From contig NZ_JAFFJT010000005.1 in NCBI RefSeq assembly GCF_016924665.1, positions 62,001 to 126,000 on the forward strand: a stretch of 64,000 nucleotides of DNA, written 5' to 3'. Below, in pieces: positions 42,133 through 50,690 of this stretch. The notes under the pieces were generated by a model. That model did no database searches and had not been told where the DNA came from. It worked only from the letters and a program-made list of their open reading frames with translations. Within the stretch, counting starts at the first letter, position 1. Each line of letters opens with the position of its first letter. The translations under genes were made by a program, and so were the position numbers. This DNA is from Nocardioides sp. SYSU D00038 (GTDB lineage: Bacteria; Actinomycetota; Actinomycetes; Propionibacteriales; Nocardioidaceae).

Positions 42133-43314
42133 TTAGTCGTCCTTGTGGGCGAACGCCTGGTCGAGGAGCAAGGCCGTCAGCGGGTTCACCTGCTCGTTGC
42201 GGCGGATGTAGTGCTCGACAGTCACCTTCGGGTCGGTGTGACCGAGCAGCTCGGAGGCGAGGTTGAGACTTGCCTGCTCGTTCACCACGGTGGCGACGGT
42301 CCGGCGGAACATGTGCGGCGTGACGCCCTCGATGCCAGCCTCGCCGAGCACCTTACGGAGCTGCCGGCGTACGTTCGCGGTCGTCAGCGGCGTGCCCTCG
42401 CGGCTGCAGAACACCAGGGCGTCGAGCGAGTGGTCCCGCATGATCGCCATCCGCCGACGCAAGGCCTCGGCGGTGAAGGTCGACAGCGCGATGACCCGGT
42501 TCGACCGGTCGGTCTTGGGGTGCTCCTGGCGATAGGTCCCTTGCCGCGCTCGGAGATCACCGTGCCGCAGATCCTCAGGGTCGCCGGTGTCGTCGTCAGG
42601 TCCAGGTCGCGGCGGCGGTTGGCGAGCACCTCGCCGATCCGGGCGCAGGTGCCGAGCATGACCTCGACGATCTGGCCGAGCTGGCCGTCGGGGTTCGGGC
42701 GGAAGTGCCTGTTGTGGACTCCCAGGCCTTGATCACCGCGCGGATGGCGTTGACCTCGGCCGCGGTCAGGGCGGTGGGTGTGCGCTTCGGCTTGTGGAGG
42801 CGGGAGACGTTGTCGATCGGGTTGCGCGGGGGCACCTCGTGCTTGACCGCGAGCGCGAACGACTGCCGCAGCACCGTCCGAACGCGCTTGGCCGACGAGT
42901 ACGAACTGTTGCCGAGTTGCTTGAGCAAGGCATCGCAGCGGGCGACCCCGATCTCGCGCAGGGTGAAGCCCTGGAACGCCGGCAGCACCAGACGACGCAT
43001 GTCGCCTCGTAGTTGAACCGTGTCGCCGGTGCGATCCGGCCTTCGAGGTCGAGGTCGGCCAGCCAGTAGTCGACGAGCGCCGGGAACGGGCTGTCCGGCG
43101 TCAGTGTCGTGTCGACGGGCTGGAAGGCGTTGCGTTGCGTGAGCTTCTTCTTCAGGGCCACCTCGGCTGCCGGCCGCGACGACGCGGTCGCCTGGACGAG
43201 GCGGGTCCTGCCGTCCCAGTCCCAGAAACGAGTGCGCGCCTCGACCTTGCCCCTGCCGCGGGCGATGAAGGCGATCTCGCCGTACCCGCCGATCGGGATC
43301 CGCGGCCTACTCAT
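42133..43314 (-). pseudogene. Tyrosine recombinase (integrase) broken by three frameshifts
   Basis: ATG 43314 overlaps the excisionase. Frame A (to about 43005) holds the N-terminal DNA-binding AP2-like part (GGYGEIAFIARGRGKVEART). Frame B (about 43000-42715) holds the SAM-like core-binding domain (DALLKQLGNSSYSSAKRVRT). Frame C (about 42710-42545) begins the catalytic domain with the first Arg (GTCARIGEVLANRRRDLDL). Frame D (to 42133) has the HxxR box (HMFRRTVATV), LLGHTD and the Tyr (TVEHYIRRNEQ). All catalytic residues survive but in different frames, so the enzyme should be inactive unless these are sequencing errors. Confidence 0.8.
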
Positions 43315-43510
43315 GGTCGGCCTCCTGGTGCTCCTCAAGCCACTGCTGCACGTCGCTGACCGCGAACCGCAGGTGCTTGCCGAGCTTGAAGGCCCGCGGC
43401 GCCCGGCCGGACAGCCGCCAGTCGTAGATGGTCTGCACTGGGACGCCGAGGTACTCGGCGAGCTCCTCGACCCCGATCAGGGGCTCGAGCCCCAGCTTCG
43501 TCGTACTCAT
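43307..43510 (-). CDS. Excisionase/AlpA-like helix-turn-helix protein
   Basis: 67 residues from ATG 43510. MerR-like HTH_17 domain: LIGVEELAEYLGVPVQTIYD leading to WRLSGRAPRAFKLGKHLRFA, a DNA-binding excisionase pattern, then a VQQWLEEH helix. It overlaps the integrase start by eight bases, the usual xis-int order, and is the gene nearest to the tRNA end of the element. It is intact, unlike the integrase. Confidence 0.85.
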   Translation of the reverse strand: MSTTKLGLEPLIGVEELAEYLGVPVQTIYDWRLSGRAPRAFKLGKHLRFAVSDVQQWLEEHQEADHE

Positions 43511-43644
43511 GCCGAGTAGGTGGGCGACCGCTGCCGAGCAAGCCCGAAGCGACCGGAAGCAACGGTGCTGCCGTCCGGCTGGGCGGCGCTGCGCACCTGT
43601 CAATGTGATGGGTAAACGATGGGATCGCATCCCGCCCCCAAAGC

Positions 43645-43681
43645 GAAAGTCCAGGTCAACCATGGGCTGACCTGGACTTTC
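43645..43681 (-). terminator. Hairpin terminator following the initiator tRNA
   Basis: Perfect 14-bp inverted repeat GAAAGTCCAGGTCA (43645-43658) / TGACCTGGACTTTC (43668-43681) with a 9-nt loop, four bases beyond the 3' end of the tRNA gene. A short T-rich stretch follows in either direction. It separates the tRNA from the integrative element. Confidence 0.75.
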
Positions 43682-43685
43682 TTCG

Positions 43686-43759
43686 TAGCGGGGGCAGGAT
43701 TTGAACCTGCGACCTCTGGGTTATGAGCCCAGCGAGCTACCGAGCTGCTCCACCCCGCG
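43686..43759 (-). tRNA. Initiator tRNA-fMet (anticodon CAT)
   Basis: 74 nt read on the complement, beginning CGCGGGGTGGAGCAGC and ending CCCCCGCTA; CCA is not encoded. Anticodon loop CTCATAA gives CAU. Three consecutive G-C pairs close the anticodon stem (GGG-CTCATAA-CCC), and position 1 C does not pair with position 72 (T), both hallmarks of initiator tRNA. The T arm GGTTCAAATCC is intact. The element with xis/int lies immediately on its 3' side, the usual arrangement for tRNA-targeted integration. Confidence 0.95.
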
Positions 43760-43770
43760 TCGGTGACACC

Positions 43771-43800
43771 ACAGTAGCCGATCCCCCAGCGGCCCACCAA
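43771..43800 (-). promoter_or_regulatory. Promoter of the initiator tRNA
   Basis: On the minus strand TTGGTG (43800-43795), an 18-bp spacer and TACTGT (43776-43771), with 11 bp to the mature tRNA 5' end. Confidence 0.55.
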
Positions 43801-43842
43801 CTCGGGGGCCGTGACGATGAACACCTGACTTTGGATCTCCGT

Positions 43843-43885
43843 AGCCAGAGGTCTAGAGTCTGGCTTTGGCTTTCCCTAGCCAGAG
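43843..43885 (+). promoter_or_regulatory. Operator-like repeats upstream of the SDR gene
   Basis: AGCCAGA (43843-43849) and TCTGGCT (43859-43865) form a perfect 7-bp dyad with a 9-bp centre (GGTCTAGAG). AGCCAGAG is repeated directly at 43878-43885, 35 bp from the first copy. A TetR- or HxlR-type regulator could bind here; no such gene is adjacent. Confidence 0.45.
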
Positions 43886-43924
43886 TCCGCGGCTGCGTGC
43901 GGCCGCCTCCCGAGAGGAACAGAC

Positions 43925-44629
43925 ATGACCCAGCTCGCCCGATCCACGGTCCTGGTGACCGGCGCCAACGGCGGCCTCGGCACCCACTTCGTCCACCAGG
44001 CGCTCGAGCGCGGTGCGACCAAGGTGTACGCCGCCGCGCGGAACCCGCGGGAGTGGGGCGACGAGCGGGTGGTGCCGCTGCGGCTCGACGTGACGGACGC
44101 GGCGTCGGTGGCGGAGGCGGCGCGGGTCGCGACCGACGTGAGCGTCGTGGTCAACAACGCGGGTGCCGCGACCGGGGCGAGCGTGCTGGGCGACCTGGAT
44201 GACTCGCGGGCGCTGTTCGAGACCAACTTCTGGGGCGCGCTGGAGGTGGCCAACGCGTTCACGCCGGCGCTGCGGCAGAGCAGGGGGACGCTGCTCAACG
44301 TGCTCTCGGTGCTGAGCTGGCTCGGCATCGGCGACGCCTACAGCGCGACCAAGGCGGCGCTGTGGTCGGCGACCAACACCCAGCGGCTCCGGCTGGCCGG
44401 CGACGGGGTGCACGTGGCGGCGCTGCACCTCGGGTACGCCGACACCCCGATGACCCAGCACCTCGACGTCGCGAAGATCGACCCGGCCGACGTCGTGCGC
44501 ACCGCCTACGACGGCATCGAGGCCGGGGAGCACGAGATCCTCGCCGACGACGTGAGCCGGCAGGTCAAGCAGGGCCTCGCGGGGCCGCTGGAGGCGCTCT
44601 ACCCCCAGCTGGCCGGCGCCCGGTCGTGA
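43925..44629 (+). CDS. Short-chain dehydrogenase/reductase
   Basis: 234 residues, classical SDR: cofactor motif TGANGGLG (about 12-19), LDVTDAASV acidic pocket, VVNNAGAA strand motif, catalytic Ser in NVLSVLSWLG and YSATK (Tyr-x3-Lys, about 139-143). NADP preference is suggested by Arg in AAARNPRE. Substrate unknown. It is translationally coupled (GTGA overlap) to the thioesterase downstream and sits behind an operator-like repeat region. Confidence 0.9.
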   Translation: MTQLARSTVLVTGANGGLGTHFVHQALERGATKVYAAARNPREWGDERVVPLRLDVTDAASVAEAARVATDVSVVVNNAGAATGASVLGDLDDSRALFETNFWGALEVANAFTPALRQSRGTLLNVLSVLSWLGIGDAYSATKAALWSATNTQRLRLAGDGVHVAALHLGYADTPMTQHLDVAKIDPADVVRTAYDGIEAGEHEILADDVSRQVKQGLAGPLEALYPQLAGARS

Positions 44630-45105
44630 CCCGGGAGCGCACCTACGCGTGGACCGACCCGGTGTCGCTGGCGGCCCGGGCGCGCGAGCTCAGCGGGCTT
44701 GAGATGATCCACGCCATCCGCAGCGGCGAGCTGCCCCCACCTCCGGCCGCGGAGACGACCGGCCTGTTGGCCCTCGACGCCGGCCCCGGGTGGGCGCTCT
44801 TCGGCCTCGAACCGCAGGAGTGGCACTACAACCCTCTCGGCTCGGTGCACGGCGGCATCCTGTCCACGCTGGCCGACACCGCGCTCGGCTGCGCGGTGCA
44901 CACGAAGCTGCCGGCCGGGACGGGCTACACCTCGCTCGACCTCACCGTGAAGTTCACCCGCGCGGCCACGCTCGCGAGCGGGCTGCTCACCTGCCGCGCC
45001 GACGTGGTCGCGGCCGGACGACGTACGGCGACCGCCGAGGCGCGGATCACCGACACCGCCGACCGCGTGGTGGCCCACGCCGTCACGACGTGCTTGGTGC
45101 TCTAG
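44626..45105 (+). CDS. PaaI-type hotdog thioesterase
   Basis: 159 residues from GTG 44626, overlapping the SDR stop. Hotdog fold with HYNPLGSVHGGILSTLADTALGCAV, in which the HGG-x-x-x-x-x-D pattern carries the PaaI catalytic Asp and the helix cap, and a TSLDLTVKFTRAA strand. It would hydrolyse an acyl- or aryl-CoA thioester. Co-occurrence with the SDR suggests a short fatty or aromatic acyl pathway, but the substrate cannot be named. Confidence 0.85.
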   Translation: MTRERTYAWTDPVSLAARARELSGLEMIHAIRSGELPPPPAAETTGLLALDAGPGWALFGLEPQEWHYNPLGSVHGGILSTLADTALGCAVHTKLPAGTGYTSLDLTVKFTRAATLASGLLTCRADVVAAGRRTATAEARITDTADRVVAHAVTTCLVL

Positions 45106-45109
45106 CGGG

Positions 45110-48100
45110 TCACTCCCCCTCGGGACGGGCGGCGTCCGTGGGCTCCGCGGCCGCACCGTCGCCGCTCTCGCCGCCGCCGTCGCGGGCGTCTGCGAGGTCG
45201 AGGGCCTCCGCCAGCGCGGCCTCGGCGTCCTCGATCGCGGCCTGGTAGCCGGCCAGGTCGCCCTCGGCGAGCGCCGCGTCGGCCTCGTCGAAGTGCTCCT
45301 GGGCCTCGTTGAGCAGGTCGCGGATCCGCTGCTCCGGCGTGCCCGGCTCGGGCTCGGGCTCGCCGCCGGGATCGGGCTCGCCCCCCGGCTCCGGCTGCGG
45401 GTCCGGCTCGCTGATGTCCTCGCCGATCGCGTCGCCGATCGCCTCCACCAGCGTGGTGCCGATGCCGACCTTGTCGTTGAACGACACCAGCACGTAGCGC
45501 AGGATCGGGTACGCCGAGTCGGTGGTCGACCGGCTGGCGTAGACCGGCTCGACGTACATCAGGCGGTCGTCGATCGGGATCGTGAGCAGGTTGCCGTAGG
45601 TGACCCGGCCGTTGAGCCGGAACGGCGCCAGCCGCTCGGTGACGTCGGTGTCGGCGGTGAGCGTGTTGGCCACCTGGCCGGGGCCCTCGATCTGCTCGCC
45701 GGAGACCTCGAGCACCCGCATGGTGCCGTAGGAGTCCTGGGTGGCGTCGCTGTCGACGGAGACGTACGCCGCCAGGTTGTTGCGGCGGTAGGGCACGAAC
45801 GTCGAGGTCAGCGACCACGTCTCGGTGCCGTCCTGGTCGACGAACATCCGGTAGGGCGGCTGCAGGTGGTCCTCGGAGTTGGGGTCGACCGGCACCTCCC
45901 ACCGGTTGTTGGCGGCGTAGAAGTCCTCGGCGTCGGTGACGTGGTAGCGGGCGTACTGGTAGCGCTGCACCTTGAACAGGTCCTCGGGGTAGCGCAGGTG
46001 CTCCAGCAGCTCGTCGGGGATCTCGGAGCGTGGCTCGACGACGTCTGGGAACGCGCTGCGCCAGGCCTGGAGGAGGGGGTCCTCCTCGTCCCAGGCGTAG
46101 ATCTTCACGCTGCCGTCGTAGGCGTCGACGGTCGCCTTGACCGCGTTGCGCATGTAGTTGATCTCGTCGGTCGGCAGCGTGCGCAGGCCGGTCTCGTCCT
46201 GCAGGGCGTCGTCGGTCATCGTCTCGAACGACTCGCGCTCGGCGCCGGGGTAGCGGTCGGTGGTCGTGTAGCCGTCGAGCACCCACTGGATCCGGCCGTC
46301 GACGATCACCGGGTAGGCGTCGCTGTCGATCGAGAGCCACGGCGCCACCTTCTCCACGCGCTCGCGCGGCGTGCGGTGGTAGAGCACCTGGCTGTTGTCG
46401 TTGACCCGCCCCGAGAGCAGGAAGTTCGGCTCACCGAAGCGGATGGCGTAGAGGAGCTTGCGGAACGTCGAGCCGACCTCGACACCGCCGTCGCCGTCGA
46501 ACGTCGTCGCCTCGGTGTCCTCGGTGGAGTCGTCGTCGCCGCCCTCGGTGTCGATGGGGGTGCGACCCAGGTCGAGCTCGACGTCGCGGCTGTCGGCGTC
46601 GGCCTTGCCGACCACCGAGTAGTCGGGGCTGCCCTCGCCGTAGTAGATCCGGCTCTCGTAGGAGCCCACCGCCTCGCCGAGGTCGTTCTCGTTGGCGCCG
46701 TTGCCCTCGGCCCACTGGGTGCGGTCGTCCTCGGTGCCGCCGCCGGCGGTGCTGGTGGCGCTGTTCTCGGCGTTCCGCTGGTTGGCGAACGCGGCGATGA
46801 TGCCGTTGCCGTGGGTGTAGACGGTGTGGAGGTTCGACCAGTTGCGGTCGGCGTCGGGGATGCCCGACTGGTTGAGCTCGCGGACGCCGAGCACCAGCGC
46901 GCGGTCGTTGCCGCCGATCTCGTAGTGGTCGACGTCGAGCACGTCGGCCACGGTGTAGTAGCTCTTGAGCTGCTGGTTCTGCTCGAACGTACGCCGCACC
47001 AGCTGCGGGTCGACCAGCGGCACCGACGACAGCTTGGTCTGCAGGGCCGGGGTGTTCTCGGGATCGGTGCGGTCGGGGCTGAACTCCGTGACCTCGACGT
47101 CCTCGAGGTCGTAGGCCTGCCTGGTCGCCTCGATGTTCTTGGCGATGTAGGGCTCCTCCTTGTCGGCCTCCGACGGCCGCACCTGCACGCTCTGCACGAT
47201 GGCCGGCCAGATCAGGCCGAGCAGCACTGCGGACAGGGCGAGCAGCGCCAGGCCCATGGAGGACAGCAGCCAGGTGCGCCGCCAGACGTTGAGGAAGAAC
47301 AGCACCGCGCAGATGAGCGCGATGCCCATCAGGATGTTCTTGGCCGGCAGCACGGCGTTGTCGTCGGTGAACTTGATGCCGTCGATGAGCGAGCCCGACT
47401 GGCTGGCCAGGTCGAAGCGGTCGAGCCAGTAGTCGACGGCCTTGGCGAGCACGAAGACGCCGAGCAGCACCGAGAGCTGCGCCTGGGCCGCGCCGGAGAG
47501 CCGGTCGCCAGGCGACTGGAGCCGGATGCCGCCGTAGAGGTAGTGCACGAGCGCGGCGGCGATCAGCGAGATGACCGCCAGCGCCATCGTGAAGTCGACG
47601 AGGTAGTGGAACCACGGCAGGTCGAAGACGAAGAACCCGATGTCGCGGCCGAAGTGCTGGTCGTCCTGGCCGAAGTCGACTCCGTTGCGCCACAGCAGGA
47701 AGTTGCGCCACTCCCCCGTGCCGGAGGTGCCCGCGAAGACGGCGAGCAGCAGGCCGATGCCCACCACCAGCCAGGTCCGCACCGGGGTGACCGCCTCGCG
47801 GTAGCGGTCCAGACCGCTCTGCTCGGGCGACTGCGGGTGGAAGAGCGGGCGCAGCCGGTAGGCGATGACGATGTTGGCCGAGACCACCACGCCCATCAGC
47901 ACGCCGAAGACGAGGAACAGCAGGACGCGGGTCCAGAAGAGCGTGTTGAACACCGAGGCGTAGCCGGTCGCGGAGTACCACAGCCGGTCGGTGTAGAACG
48001 ACGCGAACGTCGTCAGCAGGAAGAACGCGACCACCAGCACCCCGGCCGTGATGATCAGGGCCCGGGAGCGGCGCGAGGAGCGCGCGGGCGCCTCGTCCCT

Positions 48101-48127
48101 CGGGTCGTCGTCGAACAGCTCACTCAT
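45110..48127 (-). CDS. UPF0182 family large membrane protein
   Basis: 1005 residues, typical for UPF0182. Seven helices fill the first third (about 20-340, from RALIITAGVLVVAFFLLTTF to the segment ending IWPAIVQSVQV). A large extracytoplasmic alpha/beta region follows (340-900, with YAWDEEDPLLQAWRSAFP and MRNAVKATVDAYDGSVKIY). The tail (900-1005) is Pro/Glu/Gly-rich and then an acidic Ala/Glu helix. Function is unknown but the gene is conserved beside PPA1309/YlbL-like genes in actinobacteria. ATG 48127 overlaps the previous gene by eight bases; longer readings lie inside that gene. Confidence 0.88.
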   Translation of the reverse strand: MSELFDDDPRDEAPARSSRRSRALIITAGVLVVAFFLLTTFASFYTDRLWYSATGYASVFNTLFWTRVLLFLVFGVLMGVVVSANIVIAYRLRPLFHPQSPEQSGLDRYREAVTPVRTWLVVGIGLLLAVFAGTSGTGEWRNFLLWRNGVDFGQDDQHFGRDIGFFVFDLPWFHYLVDFTMALAVISLIAAALVHYLYGGIRLQSPGDRLSGAAQAQLSVLLGVFVLAKAVDYWLDRFDLASQSGSLIDGIKFTDDNAVLPAKNILMGIALICAVLFFLNVWRRTWLLSSMGLALLALSAVLLGLIWPAIVQSVQVRPSEADKEEPYIAKNIEATRQAYDLEDVEVTEFSPDRTDPENTPALQTKLSSVPLVDPQLVRRTFEQNQQLKSYYTVADVLDVDHYEIGGNDRALVLGVRELNQSGIPDADRNWSNLHTVYTHGNGIIAAFANQRNAENSATSTAGGGTEDDRTQWAEGNGANENDLGEAVGSYESRIYYGEGSPDYSVVGKADADSRDVELDLGRTPIDTEGGDDDSTEDTEATTFDGDGGVEVGSTFRKLLYAIRFGEPNFLLSGRVNDNSQVLYHRTPRERVEKVAPWLSIDSDAYPVIVDGRIQWVLDGYTTTDRYPGAERESFETMTDDALQDETGLRTLPTDEINYMRNAVKATVDAYDGSVKIYAWDEEDPLLQAWRSAFPDVVEPRSEIPDELLEHLRYPEDLFKVQRYQYARYHVTDAEDFYAANNRWEVPVDPNSEDHLQPPYRMFVDQDGTETWSLTSTFVPYRRNNLAAYVSVDSDATQDSYGTMRVLEVSGEQIEGPGQVANTLTADTDVTERLAPFRLNGRVTYGNLLTIPIDDRLMYVEPVYASRSTTDSAYPILRYVLVSFNDKVGIGTTLVEAIGDAIGEDISEPDPQPEPGGEPDPGGEPEPEPGTPEQRIRDLLNEAQEHFDEADAALAEGDLAGYQAAIEDAEAALAEALDLADARDGGGESGDGAAAEPTDAARPEGE

Positions 48128-48719
48128 GAGGGCTCTCCTCGTCCTCCAGCGTCGTGCGCAACAGTGCCAGCAGGCCGGGCACCAGGTCGGTGCCGGTGAC
48201 CACGGACTGGGCATCGTCGTGGGAGCGCATCCGCAGCGCGCAGTACGACGAGCCCGCGCGGGTCACCCCCGCGACGATCCTGACCTCCTGTCGGTCCGGG
48301 TGCTCGCGGGCGAACTCCTCGGCCGCGGCCGGCTCCTCGGGCACCTGCCCGTCGACGTCCGGCGGGAGCACCAGCCGCTCGACCACCGCGGCACACCCGG
48401 TCACGTCGGCGGGCCAGACGATGCCCTCGAGCACCCGCTCGAGCTGCTGCTCGGGCAGCCGGTCCTGCTCCACCGGGGTCAGCGACCCCTCGGCCGAGGC
48501 GTCGTCGAGCCCCATCGCCCGGCCCAGCGCCGGCTCGCGGGCGAGCAGCTCCGCGGTGTCGACCAAGGCGAACAGGCGGCTGCCCTGGTCCCAGCCGGCC
48601 TCGGCGACGTGACCCTCGATCTCGAGCACCGCCGCGGCCAGCGCGGGGTCGGCGTCGAGCTCGTCGGCGACCTGGGGGTCGAGCACCAGGTCGGGGTCGT
48701 CGTCGTGCTCGGAGGTCAC
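48120..48719 (-). CDS. PPA1309-family protein
   Basis: 199 residues from GTG 48719, overlapping the stop of the PDZ-protease gene (GTGA). Acidic soluble protein with LAAAVLEIEGHVAEAGWDQG near the N-terminus, followed by SRLFALVDTAELL and a C-terminal EVRIVAGVTRAGSSYCALRM segment and VTGTDLVPGLLALLRTTL. These are features of the PPA1309 family of actinobacteria, whose function is unknown. It is coupled to both neighbours and sits between YlbL-like protease and UPF0182. Confidence 0.78.
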   Translation of the reverse strand: MTSEHDDDPDLVLDPQVADELDADPALAAAVLEIEGHVAEAGWDQGSRLFALVDTAELLAREPALGRAMGLDDASAEGSLTPVEQDRLPEQQLERVLEGIVWPADVTGCAAVVERLVLPPDVDGQVPEEPAAAEEFAREHPDRQEVRIVAGVTRAGSSYCALRMRSHDDAQSVVTGTDLVPGLLALLRTTLEDEESPHE

Positions 48720-49768
48720 GAGCCGGCCTTCCCGCAGCTCGGCAGCCGGGCGTCGGGGTCGTCGACCCACGCCTCGACGGCCTCCCGGGCGGCGTGCATG
48801 GTGGTGGCGCGGACCAGCCGCATGTCGCCGTTGTCTGCACCCTCGACGTCGCGGCAGTTGTCGGCCGGCACCAGGAACAGCTCGGCGCCGGCCTCGCGGG
48901 CGGCGACGATCTTCTGCTGGATGCCGCCGATCGGGCCCACGGTGCCGTCGGCCGCGATCTCGCCGGTGCCGGCGACGGTGGCGCCGCCGGTCAGCGAGCC
49001 GGGGGTCAGGGTGTCATAGATCGAGAGCGAGAACATCAGCCCGGCGCTCGGGCCGCCGATCGACGGGTCGATGTTGACGTTGACCCGGAACGGGAACACG
49101 TAGCCCTGGCCCAGCTGGATGCCGATCCGCCGCTCGCCGTCGATCACGGCGGGCTCGACCTCGACGCTCTCGCGCTTCCCGTCGCGCAGCAGGGTGAACT
49201 CCACCGTGCCACCCTCGGGGGCGGCCTGCACCGCCTCGACCAGCTGGTCGGCATCGGTGAGCTTGCGGCCGTCGACCTCCAGCAGGAGGTCGCGCACGGC
49301 GAGCCGACCGTCGGCCGGGCTCTTGGGCTGCACCTGCAACACCTCGATCGCCGGGTCGAAGTCGATGCCGAGCTCGCGCAGGGCCACCGCGGTCGCGGTG
49401 TCCTGGCTGTAGACCATCTGCACCTGGCCCTCGGCCTCGTCGTCGTCCTGGGTGCGGCCCTCCTGGTAGACCGCGGACCGCGGGTAGACGGCGTCGGAGC
49501 CGCTGGCCCAGCTGGTGAGCAGCGGCCACAGCCCGAGCTCGGTGTCGCGCCGGGTCACCGAGACGGTCGTCATCCGCAGCTGGCCGTCGTCGCGGTAGGT
49601 GCGGTGGCCGTCGACCTGGATGATCTCGCGGCCGTCGCTCTCGGCCAGCACGTCGACGGTGGGGCCGGGCGAGTAGGTGACGTAGGGCATCGGGACCAGC
49701 AGGGTCAGCACGAGCAGCGCGACGAAGAGCGGCACCGCCACGACGGCGGCGAGCACGCGCTGACTCAT
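48716..49768 (-). CDS. YlbL-like PDZ and Lon-type (S16) serine protease, membrane anchored
   Basis: 350 residues. An N-terminal helix (about 8-30) anchors it outside the membrane. PDZ-like domain at about 125-205 (VLQVQPKSPADGRLAVRDLL). Lon-type proteolytic domain at about 215-335 with the catalytic Ser in DPSIGGPSAGLMFSL and Lys in GGIQQKIVAAREAG. An S-K dyad enzyme for extracytoplasmic processing. First gene of the coupled trio with PPA1309 and UPF0182. Confidence 0.88.
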   Translation of the reverse strand: MSQRVLAAVVAVPLFVALLVLTLLVPMPYVTYSPGPTVDVLAESDGREIIQVDGHRTYRDDGQLRMTTVSVTRRDTELGLWPLLTSWASGSDAVYPRSAVYQEGRTQDDDEAEGQVQMVYSQDTATAVALRELGIDFDPAIEVLQVQPKSPADGRLAVRDLLLEVDGRKLTDADQLVEAVQAAPEGGTVEFTLLRDGKRESVEVEPAVIDGERRIGIQLGQGYVFPFRVNVNIDPSIGGPSAGLMFSLSIYDTLTPGSLTGGATVAGTGEIAADGTVGPIGGIQQKIVAAREAGAELFLVPADNCRDVEGADNGDMRLVRATTMHAAREAVEAWVDDPDARLPSCGKAGS

Positions 49769-49810
49769 GGCGTCACCCTCTCATTCCTGCCCAAGACGGC
49801 GGACGAGGGC

Positions 49811-50128
49811 TCAGGACGCACGCCGGCGCGGGGCCTCCTCGCCCTCGACCTGCTCGACCACGGGGGTGGCCGGGGCCTCGCACGCCGGCTCCGGCCGGGG
49901 CACCGGAGTGGGGACCGTGCGCTCCGCCGCGACCCCGGTCGACCGGGGCTGCGGCTCGCCGGCCGACGTACGCCGCACGGTGCGGTCGCGGGCCAGCGCG
50001 GCACCGACCCGGCGCAGCGCCTCGTCGCGGTCGACCTCGGCGCGGGCGGCGCGTCCGGCCCAGCCCGCCCAGGCCGCCGCGACCGCCGTCACCACGGCGG
50101 GCGGCACGAGCCAGAGCAGGACCTCCAT
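49811..50128 (-). CDS. Small membrane-anchored hypothetical protein
   Basis: 105 residues from ATG 50128. One hydrophobic segment (about 3-22, LLWLVPPAVVTAVAAAWAGW), then a charged helix (RAARAEVDRDEALRRVGAAL) and a Pro/Arg-rich disordered tail. It has no recognised domain. It precedes the protease gene by 42 bp on the same strand. Longer upstream frames overlap moaE antisense and are rejected. Confidence 0.5.
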   Translation of the reverse strand: MEVLLWLVPPAVVTAVAAAWAGWAGRAARAEVDRDEALRRVGAALARDRTVRRTSAGEPQPRSTGVAAERTVPTPVPRPEPACEAPATPVVEQVEGEEAPRRRAS

Positions 50129-50188
50129 GCCACCCACGGTAGGCACCGCAGGTGCGCGGCCGTGGGCGCCACGCCTACGGTGTGGCGC

Positions 50189-50626
50189 ATGGACGACACC
50201 GCCGCCGATCCCCGGGTGCGCCTGGTCGGGCTGCGCGAGCAGCCGCTCGACGTGACCGAGGTGGTCGCGGCGCTCGACGACGACGCCGCCGGTGGGCTCA
50301 CGATCTTCGTCGGCCGGGTGCGCGACCACGACGGCGGCAAGGGGGTCTCGGGGCTCGACTACAGCGCCCACCCCAGCGCGCTGGCGCGGCTCACCGAGGT
50401 CGCGACCCGGGTGGCCGAGCGCCACGACGTGCAGGTCGCGGCCGTGCACCGCACCGGCCGGCTCGCGATCGGCGACCTGGCCGTGGTGGTCGCCACCACC
50501 TCGGCCCACCGCGGCACGGCGTTCGACGCCTCGCGCGACCTGATCGACACCCTCAAGGCCGAGGTGCCGATCTGGAAGCACCAGTGGTTCGCCGACGGCA
50601 GCGAGGAGTGGGTGGGCTCGCCCTGA
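50189..50626 (+). CDS. moaE: Molybdopterin synthase catalytic subunit
   Basis: 145 residues. MoaE fold with AGGLTIFVGRVRDHDGGKGV (the glycine-rich VGxVR motif), LDYSAHPSALARLTEVATRV (Y-x-A-H/Y region) and the C-terminal active-site block EVPIWKHQWFADGSEEWVG with the conserved Lys in KxE and WKHQ. It transfers sulfur from MoaD to precursor Z in molybdopterin synthesis. No other moa gene is in the window. TACGGT ends seven bases before ATG 50189, suggesting a leaderless transcript. Confidence 0.92.
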   Translation: MDDTAADPRVRLVGLREQPLDVTEVVAALDDDAAGGLTIFVGRVRDHDGGKGVSGLDYSAHPSALARLTEVATRVAERHDVQVAAVHRTGRLAIGDLAVVVATTSAHRGTAFDASRDLIDTLKAEVPIWKHQWFADGSEEWVGSP

Positions 50627-50690
50627 AGGTCCCACCCACGACCGGCCGCGGTCCGCGCCCGGCGTTGCCGCCACGGCGTACCGTGGAGGC

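Noticed and set aside
43681..43700. Second attachment-site copy matching the tRNA 3' end
   Set aside because: I looked for the tRNA 3' sequence (AGCGGGGGCAGGATTTGAAC) near 37.9-40.6 kb and saw no copy, so no attL/attR pair is called.
45293..48199. A 968-codon plus-strand frame
   Set aside because: Antisense of the UPF0182 gene; no start signal or domain.
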